Notes under the pieces: generated by a model
What the model saw: only the letters and a program-made list of their open reading frames with translations
What the model was told of the DNA's origin: nothing
Databases searched by the model: none
Assembly (NCBI GenBank): GCA_000747625.2
Contig: JQDQ01000179.1
Span: 1-32,711, forward strand
Reading direction: 5' to 3'
Source: Smithella sp. SCADC
Lineage (GTDB): Bacteria; Desulfobacterota; Syntrophia; Syntrophales; Smithellaceae
Length of the DNA: 32,711 nucleotides
Shown here: piece after piece, positions 1 through 7,790 of the stretch
Position numbering within the stretch: position 1 is the first letter of the stretch
How the letters are laid out: every line of letters begins with the position of its first letter
Program-made: the position numbers and the translations under genes

Positions 1-221
1 AGCCGACCGAAAATAATCGAAAATGTAGTGCAGAAAATCGCCTGATTTTAATCGCAAATGCCTGATATCACAACCTTGTCATTTTTAAACTGCGGAAGAT
101 GGGTTAATGTACGGAGAATACAGTGCCATGTAGTCGTCTATCCCGATAAATACCGTTTCTTTTTCCATGATGGCTGCATATCACACCCACCACAACATTG
201 CAAGATAATATGTCGGAGTAG

Positions 222-1111
222 AATTAATTCAGTAAGTTTTTCGGCTATGGCCTTGTTCAGTTCTGTCAGACTGAAGAAGTATGGTTTCTCAGGGCGGCGA
301 TTATCCATCGCTCGGCAAATCCAACTGCCTATTCCACTTTGGCTTTGTCCCGGGGTTTGCCAATCCTCGCCGGAATTATGGCCGTTCCATAGTGCCTGGC
401 CATATCCAGATAAGTTGGATTAATATCCGGTTCATAATAACAGGGTTTGGTGACTCCGGATTTTAAGTTATCCGGAATAATTATCTCCGGAACACCGCCA
501 AAAAAATCAAAGGCATTTACATGTGCTTTTATCCATGAAGGCAGATCCTGTGAATAGCTCGCATACGCATAGGTATAATTACTGGCGCCCAGCGTGGCCA
601 CAAAAAGCTGGGCTTCCCGGATCACTCCTGAAACAGGATCTTGCACCGGTAGGGTATCGCCGGCATAATCAACAAAAAGCTTCTCGCCGGCACGGTATGT
701 CTGCCGAAGGCAAACATCCAGTTTGCCCGCCCATTGATGATACAAATGGCAAAACTGGCTATGCTGGTATCCTTCCGGATTCGCCTGCTTATACTCATAC
801 CATAAGAGCTGAAGGGTAACGCCTTTCTTCTTCAGTTCCTGATGGATATACTCAAAAGAAGGCATTTGCCATTTCTCAGGGGAAACACAAGTAACCGGTG
901 GAAACAATAAATGTTCTACAGCGGTGTCATCAAGTTCTTCGGGTAATGGCCAACTTAGTCCTTTTATCCGGGCCCGGCACAGATAGTCATCAACTGTGCT
1001 GCGGGCAATGTCACAACTCCGGGCAATCTGACGGCCGGACAAACCCTTCTCATACTTTAATCTCAATACTTCTCTTATTTTGCGCATGGATAATCTCCTG
1101 TTGGCCATCAT
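222..1111 (-). pseudogene. istA: IS21-family transposase IstA, nonsense-mutated and truncated
   Basis: The open part (1111 down to 329, 260 aa) starts with an HTH block (LSGRQIARSCDIARSTVDDY) followed by an integrase-like core with the pieces typical of IS21 IstA: LFVDYAGDT (first catalytic Asp), VPEIIIPDNLKSGV (second Asp) and KPRDKAKVE around the expected catalytic Glu. A TAG stop at 329-331 follows. Reading through it in the same frame continues as family-like sequence (AVGFAERWI..LRN.TFFSLTELN) to about 222, after which similarity stops. The gene therefore has a nonsense mutation and a later truncation; IstA proteins are normally well over 350 residues. No istB helper ATPase lies downstream. 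The start ATG at 1111 is the first of two adjacent Met codons. It should be non-functional. Family assignment is confident. Confidence 0.85.
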
Positions 1112-1189
1112 AAGCCTCCTGATATTTTTTCAGGTGCTTTAATGGCTTTAAGTTTAATTATCCAGCGTCGCTTAACTCCTCAAATGGAT

Positions 1190-1256
1190 GGCCTGGTTTG
1201 CTCCGGAATACCCGGCCGGTTTGCTCCGGATTGGGTGGCCGATTTGAAACGGAATA
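1190..1256. repeat. IS21 terminal multiple repeats (transposase-binding sites)
   Basis: Three similar units of 19-21 bp lie upstream of istA at 1190-1210, 1214-1232 and 1237-1256. Each begins GGCC(T/G/A) and carries TTTG then three variable bases and CGGA; the first two share GGTTTGCTCCGGA and the outermost reads GATTTGAAACGGAATA. Unit spacing is 23-24 bp. IS21-family elements carry such repeated binding sites inside their ends, so the outer boundary of the element is probably near 1258. No matching opposite end was found in the window. Confidence 0.7.
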
Positions 1257-1697
1257 CTCGATCAAGTCTTTTAATCAATATACGAATTTCATCGAGGTAA
1301 AAAGACATGACAAAAAGGAGTTCTAATTATTTCTGTCATTGCCCGGAAGCGACCGGGCAATCCATTCTTTCTCCCGACTTTTTAATCAGTATGTGTATTT
1401 AGGAAACTAAAAGGTGGGTGGGATAAAATCCATTACGCCGTTCCGAATCCACCTTCAATAACCCCTTTGTTACAAAGAGTGCCTTAGGAGATTAAAAAAA
1501 ATGGTATGGCGTCCCCGGATTTAATACAGAATATAAAGCACGCATCCTCCGTCATTCCCCTTGACCGGGGAATCCAGAAAATAACTAACCGAATGCGATA
1601 TATGCCTTGCTCCTTGCACCGTGTGACTCTAATGTATTTAATAGTTGAAATGTTTATTAAAGTTGTAATGTGATCCACTTTTTAGGGCCAAGATTTT
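1257..1697. other. Intergenic region with two palindromic repeat units
   Basis: No convincing gene lies here. Two hairpins stand out: arms ATTGCCCGG at 1338-1346 and 1353-1361 (6-nt loop), and arms ATTCCCC at 1554-1560 and 1567-1573 (6-nt loop), each followed by AATCCA. A loosely repeated phrase (TTTTAATCA.TAT) occurs near 1270 and 1380. The region separates the IS remnant from the hsd promoter and looks like non-coding filler with dispersed repeats. Confidence 0.5.
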
Positions 1698-1698
1698 A

Positions 1699-1728
1699 TT
1701 GACATACGCGCCTGTTTATTCCTATACT
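1699..1728 (+). promoter_or_regulatory. Sigma70-type promoter of the hsd operon
   Basis: A perfect -35 hexamer TTGACA (1699-1704) is followed after 18 bp by TATACT (1723-1728), one mismatch from the consensus -10. Transcription would start near 1735, giving a leader of about 40 nt before hsdM at 1776. No other strong promoter was seen ahead of hsdM. Seen by eye only. Confidence 0.65.
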
Positions 1729-1775
1729 CCTCACCACAAAAGCAATGACCTTCACCAATAAAAGAGAAATAAATC

Positions 1776-4217
1776 ATGGCGATTAAGAAGTCAGAATTAT
1801 ACAGTTCATTATGGGCAAGTTGCGATGAACTGCGCGGCAGCATGGATGCAAGTCAGTACAAGGACTATGTATTGGTGATGCTGTTTATGAAATACGTATC
1901 CGACAAGAAAGACCCGCTGATTGACATACCGGAAGGCGCCAGCTTCTATGACATGGTGAAGCACAAAGGCAAGTCCGGCATTGGCGAAAGAATCAACAAG
2001 ATTATCGGGGCATTTGCCCAGGCCAACGGGCTGACGGGTGTCATTACCGTTGCGGACTTCGATGATGATGAAAAACTGGGTAAAGGAAAAGACAAAGTTG
2101 ATAAACTAAGCAACCTACTTGAAATTTTTGGAAAACCGGAACTTGATTTCAGTAGTAACCGTGCAGAGGGTGATGATTTGCTGGGCGATGCTTACGAATA
2201 TCTGATGCGCAATTTCGCCACGGAAAGCGGAAAGAGCAAAGGCCAATTCTACACGCCTTCCGAAGTTTCCCGCATTATGGCCAAAGTCATCGGTATCAGC
2301 AAATCCAAAAGCCAAACAGAGTCACTTTATGACCCCACAACCGGTTCCGGTTCCCTGCTGTTGAAAGCCGCCGATGAAGCGCCGCACGGCATTACCATTT
2401 ACGGTCAGGAAAACGATAATGCCACCCGCGCCCTGGCCGTGATGAATATGTGGCTGCACAGCAACCCCGATGCGGATATTGTGCAGGGCAATACCCTGGC
2501 CTCGCCGCAATTCACCGATGAAAAGACCGGCGAACTCAAACAGTTTAATTATGGCGTTTCTAATCCACCATTCAGCTATAAATCCTGGATGAACGGTTTA
2601 GACCCAAACAATGACCCATACAAACGCTTTGATGGTTATGATGCCGTGCCGCCGAAAAAGAATGGCGACTTTGCATTTTTGCTGCACCTGATTAAATCCC
2701 TCAAATCAAAAGGCAAGGGCTGTATTGTCATGCCCCTGGGCGTGTTGTTCCGCGGCAATGCCGAAGCGAACATCCGCAAAAAGATCATTCAAAAAGGTTA
2801 CATCAAAGGCATTATCGGATTGCCGCCCAACTTGTTTTACGGCACGGGCATTGCCGCCTGTCTGGTTGTGATCGATAAAGAAAATGCCGATAAGCGCGAC
2901 ACCATCTTTATGATTGATGCCAGCAAGGGCTTTATCAAAGACGGCAACAAAAACCGTCTGCGTGAGCAGGACATCCACAAGATCGTGGACACGTTTAACA
3001 ACCGCATTGAAACACCCAAATATTCACGCATCATTTCCATTGCTGAAATTGCCGACCCGAAGAATGATTACAACCTAAACATCCCCCGCTACATTGACAG
3101 CCAGGAAGAAGAGGATTTGCAAGATATTGAAGCTCACTTGCTGGGCGATATTCCCAATCGTGATATTGATGATTTGAGCCATTACTGGAAAGTTTATCCC
3201 ACGCTGAGAAGCACTTTATTTAAAAAAAGTAAACGTGCCAATTCTTCCGCTTTGTGCATTGCCAGTGAAGAAATTAAAAACACCATTTTCAATCATCCTG
3301 AGTTTACCGCCTTTGGTAAACAGATGTTTACCGTGTTTCAAAAATGGCGCACGGAAACCATTGCCTATACACGAGCCTTGACCAAGGGGTTGAAACCGAA
3401 AAAAGAGATACACATCATTTCTGAAAACTTGCTCACGCATTACGGCAACAAGCAACTCACCGACCAATACGCCATGTATCAGCATCTGATGGATTATTGG
3501 GCCGACACCATGCAGGACGATTTTTACGAACTGGCCGCCGACGGCTGGAAGGCCGGAAACGGCGTCAAGCGGATCGAGAAGAAAACCAGGAAAGGCGACA
3601 AGGAAGTGATTAAGCAGGTAGCCGGTCTTGAAGGCCTTGAAGGGAGGCTCATCCCGCCATCTTTAATCATTCAGGAATATTTTGCCAAAGAGCAAAAAGC
3701 CATTGACGAAATGGATGCAAAAGCCGAAACACTTAATGCCAATATGGATGAACTGCGGGAAGAAAACGGCGGGGAAGACGGACTGCTGGCAGAGGCGATG
3801 GATGACAAGCAGAAGATCAGCAAGAAAAACTTGCAGACAGCCATCAAGGAAACCGGCAAGCGCAATGCCGACAATGCCTATGAATACGACTTGCTGCAAC
3901 AGTATAAAAAGCTGCTGGACGAAGAAGCCGAAATCCAGAGCAAAATTAAAACCGCTAAAGCCGAACTGGAAAAGAAAGTGATTGCTCAATATGACAAACT
4001 GAGCATTAACGAAATAAAGACCATCGTTACCGAGAAAAAATGGATGGCGGAAATGGCCAAACGCATCAACACCGAAATGGACAACATCAGCCATCGCCTC
4101 ACCCAACGCATTAAAGAACTGGCCGAGCGCTACGAAACGCCCCTGCCCAGCCTGGAAGGTGAAGTCAGCCGGTTGGAGCAGAAAGTGAAAGCACATTTAG
4201 CAAAAATGGGATTTTAG
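1776..4217 (+). CDS. hsdM: Type I restriction-modification DNA methyltransferase subunit HsdM
   Basis: This is the modification subunit, which transfers a methyl group from S-adenosylmethionine to adenine in the site chosen by HsdS and is also needed for restriction. An N-terminal helical region (SELYSSLWASCDELRGSMDA) typical of HsdM_N is followed by QFYTP (157-161), SAM-binding motif I DPTTGSGSLLLKA (from 186) and catalytic motif IV NPPF (263-266). At 813 aa the protein is about 300 residues longer than common HsdM proteins of around 500. The extra part, from about residue 475, is highly charged and largely helical with coiled-coil character (for example 630-810). It is the first gene of the island, behind a strong promoter; the RBS is weak (AAGAGA). 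The AbiEi-like gene begins 54 bp downstream. Assignment is secure; the role of the extension is unknown. Confidence 0.95.
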   Translation: MAIKKSELYSSLWASCDELRGSMDASQYKDYVLVMLFMKYVSDKKDPLIDIPEGASFYDMVKHKGKSGIGERINKIIGAFAQANGLTGVITVADFDDDEKLGKGKDKVDKLSNLLEIFGKPELDFSSNRAEGDDLLGDAYEYLMRNFATESGKSKGQFYTPSEVSRIMAKVIGISKSKSQTESLYDPTTGSGSLLLKAADEAPHGITIYGQENDNATRALAVMNMWLHSNPDADIVQGNTLASPQFTDEKTGELKQFNYGVSNPPFSYKSWMNGLDPNNDPYKRFDGYDAVPPKKNGDFAFLLHLIKSLKSKGKGCIVMPLGVLFRGNAEANIRKKIIQKGYIKGIIGLPPNLFYGTGIAACLVVIDKENADKRDTIFMIDASKGFIKDGNKNRLREQDIHKIVDTFNNRIETPKYSRIISIAEIADPKNDYNLNIPRYIDSQEEEDLQDIEAHLLGDIPNRDIDDLSHYWKVYPTLRSTLFKKSKRANSSALCIASEEIKNTIFNHPEFTAFGKQMFTVFQKWRTETIAYTRALTKGLKPKKEIHIISENLLTHYGNKQLTDQYAMYQHLMDYWADTMQDDFYELAADGWKAGNGVKRIEKKTRKGDKEVIKQVAGLEGLEGRLIPPSLIIQEYFAKEQKAIDEMDAKAETLNANMDELREENGGEDGLLAEAMDDKQKISKKNLQTAIKETGKRNADNAYEYDLLQQYKKLLDEEAEIQSKIKTAKAELEKKVIAQYDKLSINEIKTIVTEKKWMAEMAKRINTEMDNISHRLTQRIKELAERYETPLPSLEGEVSRLEQKVKAHLAKMGF

Positions 4218-4226
4218 AGGTGATTC

Positions 4227-4255
4227 TGTCGCAAAAATATGCTATATTTGCGACA
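4227..4255. promoter_or_regulatory. Inverted-repeat operator with extended -10 promoter before the AbiEi-like gene
   Basis: Arms of 13 bp (4227-4239, TGTCGCAAAAATA, and 4243-4255) flank a 3-bp centre with a single mismatch. The right arm contains an extended -10 (TGCTATATT, 4240-4248), so a protein bound to the repeat would cover the promoter. AbiEi antitoxins are known to repress their own operon by binding inverted repeats, which fits this position 17 bp ahead of the antitoxin start. Promoter and operator roles are inferred. Confidence 0.6.
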
Positions 4256-4271
4256 AGAAATCAGGGCATAT

Positions 4272-4886
4272 ATGACAATAAGCATAGAATTACATATACT
4301 TAATAAAATAAAGAAAGCCAGGAGGGGTGCGCTGTTTCTCAGTGACAGTTTTGCCAGCCTGGGTAATGCCAAAGCCGTTGGAAAAGCGTTGGAAAGATTA
4401 GCGCAATCGGGGGAACTTTACCGTGTGGCGACCGGCATATATGTTCATCCGGTTAAAGATGACATTTTAGGCGTCGTGATGCCTGGCATCGAAGATATTG
4501 CCAAAGCCATTGCCAAACGGGATAAAGCCCGCATCCTGCCTACAGGAAGTTATGCTTTGTACAAACTCGGATTGAGCACTCAAGTGCCTTTAAATGTGGT
4601 GTTTTACACGGATGCCTCAGCACGGAAAATAAAATTGGGCAAACAGACGATCACGTTCAAAAAAACAAGCGCAAAAAATTTAGCCGCTATTGGTGAGCTC
4701 AGTAAACTGGCTGTGCAGGCATTGCGGACCATTGGCAAAGACAAAGTCAGCGATCAGGAACTGGAAAAGATTCGAGAATTGCTGAAAAAAGAGAAACCCT
4801 ATCATTTGCAGCACGATATAAAACTTGCGCCTGAATGGATCAGAAAATTACTCCGGCCGGTTGTCAGTGGGCTGCCCAATGAATGA
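4272..4886 (+). CDS. AbiEi-type antitoxin / transcriptional regulator (DUF6088-like)
   Basis: This protein resembles AbiEi-family antitoxins of type IV toxin-antitoxin systems, which have an N-terminal winged-helix DNA-binding domain and a C-terminal antitoxin domain. The N-terminal 60 residues (..LSDSFASLGNAKAVGKALERLAQSGELYRVATGIYVHP) match the winged-helix pattern in which gene products of this group end the wing with G-hydrophobic-Y. A basic middle and C-terminal helices follow. I place the start at 4272 (204 aa) because an upstream in-frame ATG at 4239 lies inside the operator palindrome. The stop overlaps the start of the toxin gene (ATGAATGA), so the pair is translationally coupled. 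It lies between hsdM and hsdS in the same orientation. It probably represses its own promoter at 4227-4255 and counteracts the toxin. Confidence 0.82.
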   Translation: MTISIELHILNKIKKARRGALFLSDSFASLGNAKAVGKALERLAQSGELYRVATGIYVHPVKDDILGVVMPGIEDIAKAIAKRDKARILPTGSYALYKLGLSTQVPLNVVFYTDASARKIKLGKQTITFKKTSAKNLAAIGELSKLAVQALRTIGKDKVSDQELEKIRELLKKEKPYHLQHDIKLAPEWIRKLLRPVVSGLPNE

Positions 4887-5895
4887 CTTGACGCATCTGA
4901 AAGAATGGCTGAAATTATCTGATCAGCAGCGGCTTAATATCTACACCGAAACCGGTAAGCGCGCTGGTTTGCCGGCCTTTGTTATTGAAAAAGACTGGTG
5001 GGCGGTGCACATCTTGGCCCTGATATTTTCAATGGAATGTGCATCGGCGCTGGTTTTCAAGGGCGGCACTTCGCTAAGCAAGGGCTGGAATCTTATCCAG
5101 CGTTTTTCGGAAGACATCGATTTGGCGCTGAATCGGGAGTATCTCGGTTTTAAAGGGATGTTGAGCGCAGCCGCTATTCGCAAATTAAGAAGAAAATCCT
5201 ATGAATTTCTAACCACTGTTTTTGTGCAAGAACTCCGAAATAAATTTACAGGAGCAGACTTTGCAGAGGTTACGGTAAAAGTCCGCGAGGTGAAAAACCA
5301 CGATCAGGATCCCGTCATTATTGAAATCTATTATCCGAAATTGACCGAACAGGAAACCTATTTAAAACCCGGCGTCCTGCTTGAAATTGGCAGCCGTTCG
5401 CTGACAGAACCCTTTACACACAAATATTTTGGCACACTGGTGGCGGAAAACTTTTCTGAACAACCCTTTGCCGATAAACCGGTCAATATACCAACCGTCA
5501 ATCCTGAACGAACTTTTCTGGAGAAAATCTTCCTGCTCCACGAAGAATTTCAACGTCCTCAGGAGAAAATGCGCGTTGACCGCCTGAGCCGTCACCTTTA
5601 CGACATCGAAAAGTTAAGCCGGACGGAATTCGCGGAAAAGGCGCTAAGGGATGCTCAACTGTACCAAACAATTGTTGAACATCGCCGCCTGTTTAACAGT
5701 CTTCCGGGGTTGGATTACGCAAATCACAGCCCGGATAAAATACGTTTTATCCCGCCGGATGCCCTGCTTGGCGCATGGGAAAACGATTATCAGCAGATGC
5801 GGGAAAATATGATCTATGCGGAATCCCTGATCTTTGCAGAGTTGATCGGCAGACTGGCCGAACTTCAAGCCAGGATAAACCGGATTAAATGGTAA
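4879..5895 (+). CDS. AbiEii/AbiGii-family nucleotidyltransferase toxin
   Basis: This is the toxin half of the AbiE-like pair. AbiEii proteins belong to the DNA-polymerase-beta-like nucleotidyltransferase fold and block growth, in studied members by adding nucleotides to tRNA. The signature is clear: FKGGTSLSKGW with GGTS at 62-65, then RFSEDIDLAL with the metal-binding acidic pair Asp79 and Asp81. The later block NPERTFLEKIFLLHEEF is also typical. The start at 4879 (338 aa) overlaps the antitoxin stop; an upstream in-frame ATG at 4825 would need a 62-nt overlap and is less likely. The end overlaps the hsdS start by 7 nt. Catalytic residues look intact, so the toxin is probably active and dependent on the upstream protein for control. 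Confidence 0.88.
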   Translation: MNDLTHLKEWLKLSDQQRLNIYTETGKRAGLPAFVIEKDWWAVHILALIFSMECASALVFKGGTSLSKGWNLIQRFSEDIDLALNREYLGFKGMLSAAAIRKLRRKSYEFLTTVFVQELRNKFTGADFAEVTVKVREVKNHDQDPVIIEIYYPKLTEQETYLKPGVLLEIGSRSLTEPFTHKYFGTLVAENFSEQPFADKPVNIPTVNPERTFLEKIFLLHEEFQRPQEKMRVDRLSRHLYDIEKLSRTEFAEKALRDAQLYQTIVEHRRLFNSLPGLDYANHSPDKIRFIPPDALLGAWENDYQQMRENMIYAESLIFAELIGRLAELQARINRIKW

Positions 5896-7772
5896 AAGCA
5901 ATGGAAATACCAAGAGGGTTTAAGAAAACTGAGGTGGGGATAATTCCGAGTGATTGGAATGACTTTGATATTACTCAATTGATTGAGAAAGCAAATGGTA
6001 TAAAGATTGGTCCATTTGGTAGTCAATTGAAAAAGGAATTATTAACTAATGCAGGCTTCCGCGTTTATGGGCAAGAGAATGTCTATGAAAAAGATATGGA
6101 GATAGGCAATAGATTTATTTCAAGAGAACACTTCAAACAGCTAAATTCATGTGAACTCAAAACTGGCGATTTTATTATTTCCATGATGGGCACAATTGGT
6201 AAATGTATGATTGTCCCAGCTAAATTTGAAGCGGGAATAATGGACAGTCACTTAATCAGGTTAAGGCTTGATGATAGCAAAATAAATGCAGAACTTTTAC
6301 TTCATTTTTTTGCATCGAACATCCTTATCAATCAGATTAAAAAACTCTCAGTTGGTGGTATTATGGACGGTTTAAGTTCTAAAATCGTCAAAAATATTTC
6401 TGTACCCCTACCACCAACTCGATCCGAGCAAACTGCTATTGCCGAAGCTTTAAACGATGCCGATGCGCTCATTACCGAATTAGAAAAACTCATTTCCAAA
6501 AAACGAGCAATCAAGCAAGGCGCTATGCAGGTGTTGCTGAAACCGAAAGAAGGTTGGAAAGTAAAGAAGTTGGGGGAGATAGGTTCGTTTAAAAATGGAA
6601 TCAATAAATCATCAAACGATTTTGGATTTGGGTCCCCCTTTGTTAACCTAATGGATGTTTTCGGTAAAACAAGAATATCATCAAACAAACATTTAGGTCT
6701 GATTAATAGCAATGATGCGGAAAGAAAACTTTATAATCTAAAAGAAGGTGATGTTGTTTTCATAAGGTCATCTGTTAAACCTGATGGCGTCGGTTTAACT
6801 TGTGTTATTAAGAACAATCTAAAAGATACTGTGTTTAGTGGATTTATTATTCGTTTTCGAGATTATGATTTTTTAACAACTGAATTTAAAGAATATTGTT
6901 TTTATACCACTGCGTTTAGAAGTAAATTATTATCAAATAGCACAGTAAGTGCAAACACAAATATAAATCAAGAGGCATTAAAGAATCTTACAATTTCATT
7001 TCCATTATCAAAATCTGAACAGACCCGCATTGCCCAAATCCTATCCGATATGGATGCGGAGATAGCAGCTCTGGAAAAGAAATTGAATAAATACAAAATG
7101 CTCATGCAAGGCATGATGCAAAATTTATTAACGGGGAAAATACGATTGTCAAGCAAAAGAGAATTTGATTTTCAAACTAAAATTATTCAATTACCTCCGA
7201 AGGAAAAGTTAATTCTCAAACATAATTGGGAAATTAACGAAGCCGTAATAATTGCAACCTTAACACATAAGTTTTCCAACTCGAAATATCCGTTGGGCAG
7301 AAAACGATATACTAAACTATCTTACTTATTGCATAGGCATATAGAAGTTAATGCTGAAGGTTACTTGAGAAAAGCAGCAGGCCCTTACAATCCCAAGACA
7401 AAGTATAAAGGTCCAGAACAAATCGCCCTTAAGAACAATTATATAAAAAATGAAAAATCCGGTAATTTCTCAGGATTTATTTCAAGTGACAATATCAGTA
7501 AGGCATTAGATTATTTTAAGAGATGGTATGGTGACGATGTATTAATCTGGTTAGAGCAATTTCGTAAACAAACAAATGATACCTTGGAATTATGGACCAC
7601 AGTAGATATGACAATGCAAGAATTAAAATACCTAGGGAAAGAGATTTCTTTGAAAAGTATTAAAGAATTTATTTATGATGATAAAGAATGGAAGCATAAA
7701 TTGGAGATGCCTTTTTTTTCTGATATTAACATTAAAAACGCTATGATAAATTCACAAATATTATTTGATTAA
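5889..7772 (+). CDS. hsdS: Type I restriction-modification specificity subunit HsdS with extra C-terminal domain
   Basis: HsdS recognises the bipartite DNA target and scaffolds HsdM and HsdR. Two target-recognition domains are visible: one at about 1-190 (opening IPRGFKKTEVGIIPSDW), the second at about 215-390. Each is followed by a conserved helical spacer, SEQTAIAEALNDADALITEL and SEQTRIAQILSDMDAEIAAL. A normal HsdS ends shortly after LLTGKIRL (about 415-420). Here the frame continues for about 205 residues with an unrelated domain (RKRYTKLSYLLHRH..KAAGPYNPKTKYKGPEQ..LELWTTVDM). That part faintly recalls Panacea/SocA-like domains, and I believe similar tails occur on other HsdS proteins. 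The start at 5889 overlaps the toxin stop; an alternative Met is at 5901. The TRD-coding DNA is more AT-rich than hsdM and hsdR, as is usual for exchanged specificity domains. Confidence 0.93.
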   Translation: MVKAMEIPRGFKKTEVGIIPSDWNDFDITQLIEKANGIKIGPFGSQLKKELLTNAGFRVYGQENVYEKDMEIGNRFISREHFKQLNSCELKTGDFIISMMGTIGKCMIVPAKFEAGIMDSHLIRLRLDDSKINAELLLHFFASNILINQIKKLSVGGIMDGLSSKIVKNISVPLPPTRSEQTAIAEALNDADALITELEKLISKKRAIKQGAMQVLLKPKEGWKVKKLGEIGSFKNGINKSSNDFGFGSPFVNLMDVFGKTRISSNKHLGLINSNDAERKLYNLKEGDVVFIRSSVKPDGVGLTCVIKNNLKDTVFSGFIIRFRDYDFLTTEFKEYCFYTTAFRSKLLSNSTVSANTNINQEALKNLTISFPLSKSEQTRIAQILSDMDAEIAALEKKLNKYKMLMQGMMQNLLTGKIRLSSKREFDFQTKIIQLPPKEKLILKHNWEINEAVIIATLTHKFSNSKYPLGRKRYTKLSYLLHRHIEVNAEGYLRKAAGPYNPKTKYKGPEQIALKNNYIKNEKSGNFSGFISSDNISKALDYFKRWYGDDVLIWLEQFRKQTNDTLELWTTVDMTMQELKYLGKEISLKSIKEFIYDDKEWKHKLEMPFFSDINIKNAMINSQILFD

Positions 7773-7790
7773 CGGAATCCAATATAAAGA

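Noticed and set aside
113-172. Short minus-strand phrase METKETVF-like (MEKETVFIGID), similar to the start of IS110 transposases
   Set aside because: Only about ten residues agree and the frame stops soon after, so it cannot be told from chance.
1190-1256. CRISPR-like spacing of three repeats
   Set aside because: Repeats are imperfect, only 3-4 bp apart, and lie at an IS21 end where such binding sites are expected.
3663-4196. Long minus-strand frame (177 codons) rich in Phe and Leu
   Set aside because: It is the antisense shadow of the Glu/Lys-rich coiled coil of hsdM.
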